DNA of 48,777 nt. Origin: Methanomassiliicoccales archaeon (GTDB lineage: Archaea > Thermoplasmatota > Thermoplasmata > Methanomassiliicoccales > UBA472). The stretch covers positions 1 through 48,777 of the forward strand of contig JAJRAK010000057.1 of assembly GCA_028682895.1 (NCBI GenBank), in the 5' to 3' direction. Every line of letters starts with the position of its first letter. The stretch's first letter is position 1. Below the pieces are notes generated by a model that saw only the letters and a list, made by a program, of their open reading frames with translations, did no database searches and was not told where the DNA came from. Positions 15,272 through 23,283 of the stretch are shown one piece after another. Made by a program: the position numbers and the translations under genes.

Positions 15272-16432
15272 TCACTTGAAGCTGATTATAAGATGGCCGT
15301 CCTTGAACTCCGCCTTGCTTGCCTCTTTCTGCACTAAAGCGTATGGCAGGATGACGGAACGCTTGAACCAGCCGACCTTGACGATTAATACATCGTTCGT
15401 TTTATATAATTCTACCTGCTCCTTGCTGGAGAAGGGAAGCTTCAGAGCCAGCATGTCCACTCCGCCCTCGGTGTATATGTCCATGCTCTTTTCCTTGGTG
15501 TAAACCTGGGATGGGTCCGTATCGCCGAACAGCTGCTCGGCCAGTATCTCCAACGACCCCATCCCGATGACCTCGGTGGTGGAAAGGTACGAGCGGAGCA
15601 TCTTCATGGGGGCGAAGGACTCGTCGATCATCTGCATATAACGCTCCTGCTCCTCGAACTTGGCATTGGGGTATTGCCCCCTGGCCCCTTCGGGCAGCAC
15701 TCGGTTGATCACCAGACATTCCACGGTGAGGTTGTAGAGGCAAAGATAGGTGTAGGCGCGTTTCGTCTCGTTGATCACCATCTTCTCCGGGTTCAGGACC
15801 AGGCGTACGGACGTGGTCTCCGAGTCCAGCAGTATGTCCCGCACCACCTTCATACGGTCCTTCAGGTTGTCGAGGTCCTTCAGGAAGGCATCGGATGGAA
15901 GCGGCGTGCTCATGACCATGCCTATCGTGGCCCTTGCCAGTCGCACCGTGTTCTTGAACATCTTGTAGAACTTGTCGATGTACCAGTTGGCGGTGTCCGG
16001 GAAGCTGAGCAGACGCAGCGTTTCCGCCGTCGGCGCCGTGTCCATCACCACCACGTCGTAGCGGCCGCTCTTCTTGAACTCCTCGATATAGAAAAGGGCG
16101 GACATCAGTTCCATGCCCGGCCAGACGGTCATCTCCTTGGCCGAGATGGGGTCCAGGCCTTGGGAGACCATGAAATCGGACATGTACTGACCGATCTCCT
16201 TCCAGCGGGTCTCCATCTCATGTATGACATCCACCTCGATGGCGTCCAGGTTCTCCACCACCTTGGTGATGTTCCCGGTCAGCGGCACGTCCAATGAATC
16301 GGCGAGCGAGTGGGCCGAATCGGTGCTGACGGCTATGGTGCGGTAGCCCATCTTAGCGCAACGCAGGGCCGTTGCCGCAGACACCGATGTCTTACCAACG
16401 CCGCCCTTGCCAGTATAGATGATGACCCTCAA
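15272..16432 (-). CDS. ArsA/Get3-family ATPase
   Basis: A 386-residue P-loop ATPase starting MRVIIYTGKGGVGKTS, with the deviant Walker A (KGGVGKT) of the SIMIBI class, the switch I region STDSAHSLADSL, and the switch II DTAPTAETLRLLSFP. Get3 and ArsA proteins target tail-anchored membrane proteins or transport arsenite; archaeal members are usually Get3-like. The CxxC pair of eukaryotic Get3 is not visible. The C-terminal 80 residues (from about TEGGVDMLALKL to the end) look like the alpha-crystallin-like or HSP20-like tail of ArsA_HSP20 proteins. Start: TTG 16432 with GGTGA upstream; TTG 16453 is an alternative. Confidence 0.85.
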   Translation of the reverse strand: MRVIIYTGKGGVGKTSVSAATALRCAKMGYRTIAVSTDSAHSLADSLDVPLTGNITKVVENLDAIEVDVIHEMETRWKEIGQYMSDFMVSQGLDPISAKEMTVWPGMELMSALFYIEEFKKSGRYDVVVMDTAPTAETLRLLSFPDTANWYIDKFYKMFKNTVRLARATIGMVMSTPLPSDAFLKDLDNLKDRMKVVRDILLDSETTSVRLVLNPEKMVINETKRAYTYLCLYNLTVECLVINRVLPEGARGQYPNAKFEEQERYMQMIDESFAPMKMLRSYLSTTEVIGMGSLEILAEQLFGDTDPSQVYTKEKSMDIYTEGGVDMLALKLPFSSKEQVELYKTNDVLIVKVGWFKRSVILPYALVQKEASKAEFKDGHLIISFK

Positions 16433-16517
16433 TACTTCACCGGAATAGTGCAAGATGGCCGGTCGTACTTTAAGGATTGCATACTAGCAGGAAATGAACA
16501 AATGATAGAAGAGGGAG

Positions 16518-16622
16518 TGCCGGGGAGGGGGTTCGAACCCCTGACCTTCGGATTTCCCTGGAGAAGGGTCTGTTACCAAATCCCTATGAGTCCGACGCTC
16601 CACCAGGCTGAGCCACCCCGGC
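16518..16622 (-). tRNA. Elongator tRNA-Met (CAT) with intron
   Basis: The minus strand gives acceptor arm GCCGGGG/CCCCGGC, D arm GCTC/GAGC, T arm AGGGG-TTCGAAC-CCCCT, and after intron removal anticodon stem TCGGA/TCCGA with loop CTCATAA (anticodon CAT). The intron is 31 bases (about 16554-16584) at the canonical position 37/38, with GGGA-type ends able to form a bulge-helix-bulge for the splicing endonuclease. The mature length is 74. No CCA is encoded. The sequence resembles elongator Met rather than the initiator or the agmatidine-modified tRNA-Ile. Confidence 0.93.
16554..16584 (-). other. tRNA-Met intron (31 bases)
   Basis: Inserted between anticodon-loop bases 37 and 38. The flanks allow a bulge-helix-bulge fold. 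The exact splice ends could shift by one base, because adjacent A residues permit more than one alignment. Confidence 0.8.
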
Positions 16623-16651
16623 ATTCGGGGAAATGGTTAGAAGTAAGTGGT

Positions 16652-17362
16652 TTACTGCTCAGGTTCGGCCGCGGCTTCCTCGGTGACCTCTGCCGGTACG
16701 GCAGGGGCCTCTTCGGGAACCGGTTCGGGAGCAAAGACCAGCTGGTCCTGAGGTCCGGAGCCCATCTCCAATACCTCGGTCTTGCGGATCTCTACCCTCT
16801 TGATGGGGACGATGACCTTACAGACGGTTCCGAGGCGGTGGGCCATCTCTCCGTCGATGATCGCCTTTACGATCTCGGAGATGGTCTTCTCCTCGCCCAT
16901 CTTGCGCATCTCCTCGTCCATAATGGTGCGGAGAGCGGTCTCCTGAGAGGACTGGATGCGCTTTTCGGTGATGCTCATCGGCTTCACGCGAATCAGGTAT
17001 CCGTCCTTGGTGCGGACGTCGATGACATGGTCGGTCTTGGTCCGCTTGCGGCGGGTCAGACGGCGAATGTAATCGCTGGTAAGATCCTGTCCGATGAACA
17101 CGGTGTGAGCGTCGAATCCAGAGACGTCCTGTACTCTGAACTTCAACTTAACGTGCATCTTGGAGAAGTCGCCGTTTATATCATGGACGGTAGCCTCGGT
17201 GGTCCTGCCGATCAGGTTAGTAGCATCGGCACTGGGAGTTTCGCCAAGCTGAGCCTGGTTGAACATGCGAGGAGCGTATATCTTGTACCACTCCTTTGCT
17301 TTCCACCGATCCTTTACCTTCCTTGAGGCGGCCTTCGTAGACGCTTTTTTAGTAGCAGCCAA
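16652..17362 (-). CDS. rps3ae: Ribosomal protein eS1 (S3Ae)
   Basis: A 236-residue small-subunit protein. Diagnostic segments are DRWKAKEWYKIYAPRMFN near the N-terminus and IGRTTEATVHDINGD, LTRRKRTKTDHVIDVRTKDG and VPIKRVEIRKTEVL. The first 15 residues are basic and the C-terminal 30 are Pro/Glu/Ala-rich. The start is TTG at 17362: GGAGG sits about eight bases upstream and no ATG fits. A TATA-like CTTATTAATAG lies about 45 bases upstream at 17408-17418. Confidence 0.95.
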   Translation of the reverse strand: MAATKKASTKAASRKVKDRWKAKEWYKIYAPRMFNQAQLGETPSADATNLIGRTTEATVHDINGDFSKMHVKLKFRVQDVSGFDAHTVFIGQDLTSDYIRRLTRRKRTKTDHVIDVRTKDGYLIRVKPMSITEKRIQSSQETALRTIMDEEMRKMGEEKTISEIVKAIIDGEMAHRLGTVCKVIVPIKRVEIRKTEVLEMGSGPQDQLVFAPEPVPEEAPAVPAEVTEEAAAEPEQ

Positions 17363-17473
17363 TTAATAGCCTCCAATCGTGAGATGAACTCGGAAACAGG
17401 TAACCCTATTAATAAGTTTTCTCATGCCCAAAACGCCGATCGTGCAAATACTGGACATAATAAAATGGGATAA

Positions 17474-17767
17474 TTAAGGGGTTTGCTGCGATACCAGCTC
17501 CTGCAGCACCCGCTGCAGCGAGGCTTTGCTCACCTGGTCCGCCTGGACCTCGTGCTGCGACAACCTAGATTCCAGTTCCTCGTAGCCTTTCAGGCCTTCG
17601 AGGAATACGGGGACGTAGGAGGACGTGCCTACCACATTGAGGATGGCTATCCTCTCCCCTTTCCTCATCTGGTGCCCGTCGTGGGCCGCTTGGAACCTGA
17701 CGAAGCCGTCCAGCTCCTCAGGCAGTTCTTCTGGGGTGTAGACCCCGACCAGGTGCGCTCCTTGCAA
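17474..17767 (-). CDS. Small protein of unknown function following hdrB
   Basis: A 97-residue protein beginning, with TTG 17767 as start, MQGAHLVGVYTPEELPEELD. GAGGT lies six bases upstream and a stop codon in frame just beyond rules out a longer version. The gene starts 9 bases after the hdrB stop, so it is almost certainly in the hdrCB transcript. The core (ERIAILNVVGTSSYVPVFLE) suggests strands, and the C-terminal 40 residues form a helix with Gln and Glu. Not recognised; a role in heterodisulfide reductase assembly or regulation would be a guess from position. Confidence 0.6.
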   Translation of the reverse strand: MQGAHLVGVYTPEELPEELDGFVRFQAAHDGHQMRKGERIAILNVVGTSSYVPVFLEGLKGYEELESRLSQHEVQADQVSKASLQRVLQELVSQQTP

Positions 17768-17776
17768 GCTTGGACC

Positions 17777-18631
17777 TCACAGGTTGACCTTGATCTCGTG
17801 GGCCTCGAGGCCTAGAGATGCCCGGGGCAGGCCCATGGCCATGCCATAGAGCTGGGCCAGGTGGATGACCGGCAGGTTGTATCCGGGCAGGTCCTTCTGA
17901 CCGCGGTCGAACTGCAGGTGGCAGAACGGGCACACGTCGATGATGTAGTCCGCCTTGGCCGCCTTCATGTTCTTCAGCTTGGTCTCGGTGAAGCTCAATG
18001 CGAACTTCCCGTCCCTGCTCCTGACACCGCCGCCAGCGCCGCAGCACATGTTCTTCTCGGCGTATGGGACGCTCTTGGCGCCGGTCCAGCCGATCAGCTC
18101 GTCCAGTATGTGGGGCCTCTCTGGGTCGTCCAGGTGCTTTATCTTGGAGGGCCTGACGAAGTGGCATCCGTAGTGGGCGGCCACGTTCATGTTGAGCGGG
18201 TTGGTGATCTTCTGCTGCAGCTTCTCTATGCCGATGTCGTTGAACATGACGTCGGCGAAGTGGCGCACCTGTACCTTTCCACTGTAGTGCATGCCGATCC
18301 CCTTCAGGATCTCGTTCACCTTGGCCAGCATGGCCGGGTCCTCGTGCAGTATGTGGTTGGCGTCGAACAGCGAGCCGTAGCAGCCGTTGCAGATGGTCAG
18401 GATGTCGCATCCTTCCTTCTCGGCGATGGCCAGGTTGCGGGCGGCGAGGGCCAGCCAGGTGGCCTGGTCGAAGGAGCGTATGACACCGGGGGCCGGGCAG
18501 CAGCCTGCGCCGGGCATCTCCTTCAGGTTGTATCCGAGGGCCTTGAACATCTCACGGGTGGCCTTCTCGATACCGGGGTATCTCAGGGGTGCGACGCATC
18601 CCAGGAACAGTGCGAACTTGTCGTTGGTCAT
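17777..18631 (-). CDS. hdrB: CoB-CoM heterodisulfide reductase subunit B
   Basis: Catalytic subunit of soluble heterodisulfide reductase, which reduces CoM-S-S-CoB at the end of methanogenesis. In 284 residues it has the two CCG-type motifs binding non-cubane [4Fe-4S] clusters: C12, GCCPAPG (C44-C45) and CNGCYGS in the first; HYGCHF, MCCGAGGG and CPFCHLQF in the second. It begins on the base after the hdrC stop. HdrA is not in the window, as in methanogens where hdrA and hdrBC are unlinked. Confidence 0.95.
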   Translation of the reverse strand: MTNDKFALFLGCVAPLRYPGIEKATREMFKALGYNLKEMPGAGCCPAPGVIRSFDQATWLALAARNLAIAEKEGCDILTICNGCYGSLFDANHILHEDPAMLAKVNEILKGIGMHYSGKVQVRHFADVMFNDIGIEKLQQKITNPLNMNVAAHYGCHFVRPSKIKHLDDPERPHILDELIGWTGAKSVPYAEKNMCCGAGGGVRSRDGKFALSFTETKLKNMKAAKADYIIDVCPFCHLQFDRGQKDLPGYNLPVIHLAQLYGMAMGLPRASLGLEAHEIKVNL

Positions 18632-19141
18632 TTACTGGCCCCCTATCAGCTTTACGAATCCGGTCTTCTCCATGATCTTGTGGAAGTCGGCCATCGCCTT
18701 GGCGTCGCTTATGGTGGTCGGCGGGTCGGCGGGGAGGCCCATGCTGGTCCTCAGTGCCTTCATCTTGTCGGAGGAGGGGACCGTGTGTCCGGTCTTGAGC
18801 AGGGATGCGCCGACCTTCTTGTGGTCCTCGGCCATGTATCCCTTCTGTACGGCCATGTTCCTCATCAGGATGATGATGTCCACGATGTCGACGTCGCGGG
18901 GGCAGCGCTCCACGCAGGAATAGCAGGTGGTGCACATCCACAGCTCATCAGAGGGCAATATATCGTCCTTCAGTCCGAGCTGGGCTTTCCTAATCAGCTG
19001 CCTGGTGCGGAATGCGGTGGTGCGTCCGGAAGGGCAGCTGCCAGTGCAGGTACCGCACTGATAGCATAGGTCCAAGGTCTTGCCGCCGGCATCGATGATG
19101 CTCTGGGCGAAGGCCGGGTCTGGAATCTTAGCGTTAGACAT
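18632..19141 (-). CDS. hdrC: CoB-CoM heterodisulfide reductase subunit C
   Basis: A 169-residue ferredoxin-like subunit carrying electrons from HdrA to HdrB. Two [4Fe-4S] motifs are visible: CYQCGTCTGSCPSG (C26, C29, C32, C36) and CTTCYSCVERCPRD. After them comes a helical C-terminal tail. ATG 19141 follows GAGGAAG and opens the hdrC-hdrB-17474 transcription unit. Confidence 0.95.
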   Translation of the reverse strand: MSNAKIPDPAFAQSIIDAGGKTLDLCYQCGTCTGSCPSGRTTAFRTRQLIRKAQLGLKDDILPSDELWMCTTCYSCVERCPRDVDIVDIIILMRNMAVQKGYMAEDHKKVGASLLKTGHTVPSSDKMKALRTSMGLPADPPTTISDAKAMADFHKIMEKTGFVKLIGGQ

Positions 19142-19176
19142 GATAGTCTTCCTCTAGGCCTTGGAGCGGAGATATC

Positions 19177-19186
19177 CTATTTAAAA
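19177..19186 (-). promoter_or_regulatory. TATA-like box for hdrCB
   Basis: Minus-strand TTTTAAATAG lies about 36-45 bases upstream of hdrC ATG. The predicted start would leave a leader of about 15-20 bases including the GAGGAAG ribosome-binding site. Confidence 0.45.
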
Positions 19187-19222
19187 GTGAAGAAAAAAAC
19201 CATCGAGTGTTAGCTAAATAGG

Positions 19223-20035
19223 TTACACTATACGGTCAGCAGGCCGAAGCGCCTTGAGCATTCCCTCGACGAACGGCGTACCATCCCGGTACAGGCACAG
19301 GATGGAATAGGGGAGAAGTGACGGATCGGTGTCGCTGCGCGGTCGCTGGCCTTTTTTAGCTACCAGCGCCTCGCTGATGAAGTAGCTGTACTTGCTGCGC
19401 ATCAGGGACGTGAGCGAGGAATAGGTGCGCACTACGCGATGCTCCTCACCTATCGATTCCAGATAGCGATATCCTAGCCGTTGTGCTCCGAAACGGTACA
19501 AGGCGTACTCCGGACCGCGCCTCACGTGCAGGAGCCTGTCGCTCCCGACCTCCTCCCAGCTGCCGTCCTCTGACTCATATGCGTACAAAGGGTCGTCCAA
19601 GATGATGAGGTCCAGCATGCCGGCCCTGAAATCTGCGACGTTCCGCCTGTCCTCGGAGATGATGACGTCCGACTCCCCCTTCGGGTCGATAGAGTTCAGC
19701 GCTTGCATCAGCATCTCCTCGGAAAGGGGCGTGCAGGCCACCGCCGAGCGCTCCCTCTCTCTCGACCGCCCTTGCAGCGCCATCTGCTCCTTCGCGATAC
19801 CTTCTCCCAGCTGGTTCAATGTGGTACCGCGCGGGCCGCAGTCCATGATAGGGAGCATCAGTTTGGACTCCACCTGACGAAGGTGCCGATTGAGCACGGG
19901 GGCCGATATGCCTAGCGATCGGGCGGCCGCCCTCTGCGTCCCCTTGAGGTACAGAGCTAGCACCGCCTCCGCCTGCCTCTGTGTCAGCTGGTGACCGTCC
20001 ACCTGCACCATCAAGGACGCTCTGACCTGAGACAT
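19223..20035 (-). CDS. LysR/ModE-type transcription regulator
   Basis: A 270-residue protein. Residues about 15-80 form a LysR/ModE-like winged helix (LTQRQAEAVLALYLKGTQRAAA, then LNRHLRQVESKL and GTTLNQLGEGI). Residues 90-270 are a two-lobed region that could be a degenerate ligand-binding domain (DVIISEDRRNVADFRAGMLDLIILDD matches the LysR co-inducer lobe pattern). ATG 20035 is used; another ATG at 20011 is possible. Adjacent genes are hdrCB (same strand, 80 bases downstream) and a hydrogenase maturation protease (divergent), so a role in hydrogen or heterodisulfide metabolism is possible, not shown. Confidence 0.7.
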   Translation of the reverse strand: MSQVRASLMVQVDGHQLTQRQAEAVLALYLKGTQRAAARSLGISAPVLNRHLRQVESKLMLPIMDCGPRGTTLNQLGEGIAKEQMALQGRSRERERSAVACTPLSEEMLMQALNSIDPKGESDVIISEDRRNVADFRAGMLDLIILDDPLYAYESEDGSWEEVGSDRLLHVRRGPEYALYRFGAQRLGYRYLESIGEEHRVVRTYSSLTSLMRSKYSYFISEALVAKKGQRPRSDTDPSLLPYSILCLYRDGTPFVEGMLKALRPADRIV

Positions 20036-20129
20036 ACGGCGGTAGATGCCCCGGGGATTAGATTAATCCGCCGTCCCGAGGGCGATGAAGGCAAAGTTCA
20101 TAACCGGCGCTCTGCTTCCGCGGGGATTG

Positions 20130-20591
20130 ATGAAAGCGAGCCGTTTGGTGCTTGGCATAGGAAGCCCGCTGATATGTGACGATGCACTAGGGTTCCGCGT
20201 GGTCGAGGAGCTCGAGGCCATGAAGATCCCCGACCTGGACCTGGACCAGCAGTCCGTGAGCGGACTCGACCTGATCGAGATCATGATGGACTATCAGAAG
20301 GTCATCGTGGTCGACGCTATCGTCACCGAGCAGTTCCCCGCAGGGACGGTCATGCTCCTGGAGCCGGCGGACTTCAAGAACGCCATACACGGCAGCAATC
20401 CCCATGAGGTGAACATCCACATGGCCATCGAACTGGGACGGACCCTCGCTCCGGACCGGATGCCCAAGGACATCAGCTTCGTAGCGGTAGAGGTCAACGA
20501 CGTCTGGACCGTCACCGACCAGATGACCGATGAGGTCAAGGCCGCGGTGCCCGCGGCCGTGCAAGCGGTGATGAAGCTGCTGGAAGGTTAG
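20130..20591 (+). CDS. Hydrogenase maturation protease
   Basis: A 153-residue protein starting MKASRLVLGIGSPLIC. Members of this HybD/HycI/FrhD family cleave the C-terminal peptide from the large subunit of [NiFe] hydrogenases after nickel insertion. Visible are GIGSP-x-x-x-DDALG with the metal-binding acid, VVDAI and PHEVNI. ATG 20130 gives the standard length; ATG 20085 upstream is also in frame. No hydrogenase subunit gene lies in the window. Its 3' end overlaps the convergent M16 gene by four bases. Confidence 0.85.
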   Translation: MKASRLVLGIGSPLICDDALGFRVVEELEAMKIPDLDLDQQSVSGLDLIEIMMDYQKVIVVDAIVTEQFPAGTVMLLEPADFKNAIHGSNPHEVNIHMAIELGRTLAPDRMPKDISFVAVEVNDVWTVTDQMTDEVKAAVPAAVQAVMKLLEG

Positions 20592-21844
20592 AAGTCCAAG
20601 GCCTGCATGCGCCGGGCGACCGACGTCCCTTCCTTCTCCGGGGCCAATAGAGAGGCGCACAGCTTCTTGCGCAGGAACAGCTCGTTGCTCACCCTCATGA
20701 CATCGTCCCGGCTGACACCGTCGAAACCGGCCATGATGTCCTCTGGGATGGCCAGCTTACCGTTCGTCATATAATATTCGCTCTGGAAGTAGAGCCGGCT
20801 GTCCGTGGCCTCGAGCTTGCGCACGATCATCCCTTTTATCCAACGCTTGGCCCGCTGCATCTCTTCCTTCGACGGACCTTCGTCCTTGAAACGCAGCAGC
20901 TCGGACGACAGCGTTTCCAGTACCTTGTCCACGTTCTCGATGGAGGCGGAGAAGAACGTGTCCACCAGCCCGCAATCGGTGTATGATTGCGGGTACATGC
21001 TTATGTGATAGACCAGCCCCTGGTCCTCTCTGACCGTCTGGTATAGCCTGGAGGACGTCCCGCCTCCCAGGACTATGCATGCCACCATCAGCGCCTTGCG
21101 GTCCGGGTGAAGGCCGGGAAGACCGGGGAACCCGAGCTCCACGTACGCCTGGTCGCCCTCCCAGTTGAACACCTTGGTGCAGGCCTTCGGCGTAGGGGGC
21201 GTGCGCTCGATGTTCGTCACGGCCCGGGGGAGCTTGTCGAAGGTCTCCTCGGTCCATGACACGACGTCCTTGTCGTTCACGTTCCCGCAGGCCACCACGC
21301 ACATGTTCGGCGGCCGATAATGGTCCTCGAAGAACCGCCTCAGGTCCTGGGCCTTGAGCTCCGCCACACATTCCGGGCGTCCGGTCTCCGTCTGAGCTAG
21401 TGGATGACCTTCCCACATCGAACGGTCCAGCAGTACGCGGGAGTAGTCTTCCGGGTCGTCCTCCAGCATGCTGATCTCCTGAAGTACGACCCCTCTTTCC
21501 AGCCCTACGTGCTCTTCATCGATCAGCGGCGCTACCATCATGTCCGCCATCAGCTCCTTCATCATACCGAACGTCTCGTCCAGACAGAACACATGGTAAG
21601 AGGTCCACTCTTTCGTGGTGTAGGCGTTCATCTCCCCACCAGCACCTTCCACCATCTCCGAGAACTGCCTGGCGTTCCGGTCCTTGGTGCCCTTGAACAT
21701 TATGTGCTCAAGGAAATGCGCCATTCCCGAGCTGTCGCGTTTCTCGTCCCGTGATCCGACGTTGAAGTTGACCGAGAGCGCGGCTGTCTTGGCGGAGGGC
21801 ACCCTCTCGATTATCACCGGTATCCCGGCCGCGGTATGATACAT
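20588..21844 (-). CDS. M16-family zinc peptidase
   Basis: A 418-residue metallopeptidase of the pitrilysin/processing-peptidase family. The inverted zinc motif H43-F-L-E46-H47 is intact, and the remote glutamate lies in the ERGVVLQEI segment. A second, non-catalytic half follows (GLPGLHPDRKALMVACIVLG, then SSRLYQTVREDQGLVYHI with the R-x-Y substrate-binding site). One chain of about 420 residues is typical of prokaryotic M16B proteins. ATG 21844 is preferred; GTG 21865 is in frame. Confidence 0.9.
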   Translation of the reverse strand: MYHTAAGIPVIIERVPSAKTAALSVNFNVGSRDEKRDSSGMAHFLEHIMFKGTKDRNARQFSEMVEGAGGEMNAYTTKEWTSYHVFCLDETFGMMKELMADMMVAPLIDEEHVGLERGVVLQEISMLEDDPEDYSRVLLDRSMWEGHPLAQTETGRPECVAELKAQDLRRFFEDHYRPPNMCVVACGNVNDKDVVSWTEETFDKLPRAVTNIERTPPTPKACTKVFNWEGDQAYVELGFPGLPGLHPDRKALMVACIVLGGGTSSRLYQTVREDQGLVYHISMYPQSYTDCGLVDTFFSASIENVDKVLETLSSELLRFKDEGPSKEEMQRAKRWIKGMIVRKLEATDSRLYFQSEYYMTNGKLAIPEDIMAGFDGVSRDDVMRVSNELFLRKKLCASLLAPEKEGTSVARRMQALDF

Positions 21845-21972
21845 CAAAGGTTCTTTTCTTTGCACCTTCAGGCGAAGGCGTTCATGAAATTATAATGATT
21901 TCATCATGTTCTCATCTCGTGGCTCGACAAGTATTAAGTAGCGCCAGTGCGTAAAAATGCTGAGTGATCACA

Positions 21973-22734
21973 ATGGGCGAAGGAGAACTGTTCATCCATG
22001 AGTATCGGGAGTCGGACATCAGGGACGGGATGGTCATCGTGGGCTTTCCCAGCGTCGGACTGGTGAGCTCGATAGCTGCCAGCTTCATCGTGCGCTCCAT
22101 GAAGTTGGAGCGATCGGCGGCCATCATCTCCAAGGACTTCCCACCCTTCACCATAATCCATGATGGGGTGCCGTCCCCTCCGATGCGTATCTATTCCGGT
22201 AGCAGGGACTGCGAGGACAAAGGAGAGCAGTGCGAGAAGCTGACCGTGATCACCTGTGAGTTCATGCCTCAGCCAGATATCATAAAGGAACTTTCGGACG
22301 TCATACTCAGTTGGTGCAAGAAGAAGGGTGTGGGCACGATACTCACCCTTGAGGGGATGAACCGCACCGATGAGGAGGTACCGAAGGTCCTGGGAGTGGG
22401 AACGACGGAGAGTACCAGGAAGATCTTGGAACGGTACAAGGTCAAAGAGCTGAAGGAGGGGATGGTCACCGGCATCTCTGGACTGCTGCTCTCCGAAGGC
22501 GAACGACACCAGATGGACGTCATCTGCCTTTTGGGAGCGGCCAGGGCGGAGGTACCGGACGCTCGCGGGGCGGCGAACCTGCTGGAGATCGTCGGCGACA
22601 TGCTGCCGGAGATCAAGCTCGACCCGGAGCCTTTGGTCAAGGAGGCCGAGATCATCGAGACCGAGCTGCAGAAGGCCATAGAGTCCATGCAACAGGCCAA
22701 GAAGCCCGCTGATTATTCACAGCTGTACGGGTAG
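21973..22734 (+). CDS. PAC2-family protein
   Basis: A 253-residue protein starting MGEGELFIHEY. It has the PAC2 (proteasome assembly chaperone) pattern: DGMVIVGFPSVGLVSSIAA near the N-terminus, ISKDFPPFTIIHDGVPSPP, and FMPQPDIIKELSDVILSW. Archaeal homologues of this family are thought to help assemble the proteasome. The last 40 residues form a helix with acidic heptads. Start: ATG 21973 is preceded by GAGTGATC, near-complementary to the 16S rRNA 3' end; a GTG at 21964 is part of that site. Confidence 0.85.
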   Translation: MGEGELFIHEYRESDIRDGMVIVGFPSVGLVSSIAASFIVRSMKLERSAAIISKDFPPFTIIHDGVPSPPMRIYSGSRDCEDKGEQCEKLTVITCEFMPQPDIIKELSDVILSWCKKKGVGTILTLEGMNRTDEEVPKVLGVGTTESTRKILERYKVKELKEGMVTGISGLLLSEGERHQMDVICLLGAARAEVPDARGAANLLEIVGDMLPEIKLDPEPLVKEAEIIETELQKAIESMQQAKKPADYSQLYG

Positions 22735-22741
22735 CCATCAA

Positions 22742-22749
22742 TATAAATA
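22742..22749 (+). promoter_or_regulatory. TATA box of the small GTPase gene
   Basis: TATAAATA lies about 27 bases before ATG 22776, which predicts a transcript starting at or just before the start codon. Confidence 0.5.
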
Positions 22750-22775
22750 GCCGCCTGGGATATATTGTTGGCTGC

Positions 22776-23282
22776 ATGGCGAAGCGCCAGTTCGTTAAGA
22801 AGATCTGCCTCCTCGGCGATGGAGAGGTGGGCAAGACCAGCCTTATCAGACGGTATGTGCTGGACCTTTTTGACGATCAATATATCCAGACGTTCGGGGC
22901 CAAGGTCAGCAAGAAGGTCCTGGAGCTGGAGGACGCCAACCTTACCATGATGATATGGGACGTCCTGGGCCAAAAGACCCAAAAAGCGCTGCATACCACT
23001 TATTACGCCGGCGCAAACGGCGCCCTGCTGGTCTGTGACATGACCAGACCGGAGACGCTGGAACACCTGAAGCATTGGTACGCTGACCTGCATGAGGTGT
23101 CCGGCAACATACCGATCATAGTCCTAGGTAACAAGTGCGACCTGGACATGAAGGTCAAGCTGGAAGACCTGCAAGGGTTCGCTTCCGGCATAGGCAGCAA
23201 ATTATTGCTGACCAGCGCCCTCAACGGTCAGAACGTGAACGAGGCCTTCCATGCCTTGGGACACATGACTCTGGAGGGATGA
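22776..23282 (+). CDS. Ras/Rab-like small GTPase
   Basis: A 168-residue protein with a full set of G motifs: G1 GDGEVGKTS (residues 14-22), G3 WDVLGQ (61-66), G4 NKCD (119-122) and G5 TSALNGQ (146-152). The T39 region (IQTFGAK) is a plausible switch I. The G3 has D-V-L-G-Q where Ras has D-T-A-G-Q. The length fits Rab/Ras-like archaeal GTPases, with no prenylation Cys at the C-terminus. It is followed with no gap by a V4R-DUF835 protein, a likely partner. Confidence 0.9.
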   Translation: MAKRQFVKKICLLGDGEVGKTSLIRRYVLDLFDDQYIQTFGAKVSKKVLELEDANLTMMIWDVLGQKTQKALHTTYYAGANGALLVCDMTRPETLEHLKHWYADLHEVSGNIPIIVLGNKCDLDMKVKLEDLQGFASGIGSKLLLTSALNGQNVNEAFHALGHMTLEG

Positions 23283-23283
23283 T

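Noticed and set aside
16518-16622. tRNA-Ile2 (CAT, agmatidine) in place of tRNA-Met
   Set aside because: Acceptor and D-arm sequences fit elongator tRNA-Met, and the intron at 37/38 is common in that tRNA.
17861-19069. Long + strand ORF of about 400 codons antisense to hdrB and hdrC
   Set aside because: It lies opposite two clear hdr genes, has the residue bias (Val, Gly, His, Leu) of an antisense shadow in GC-rich DNA and no family motif.
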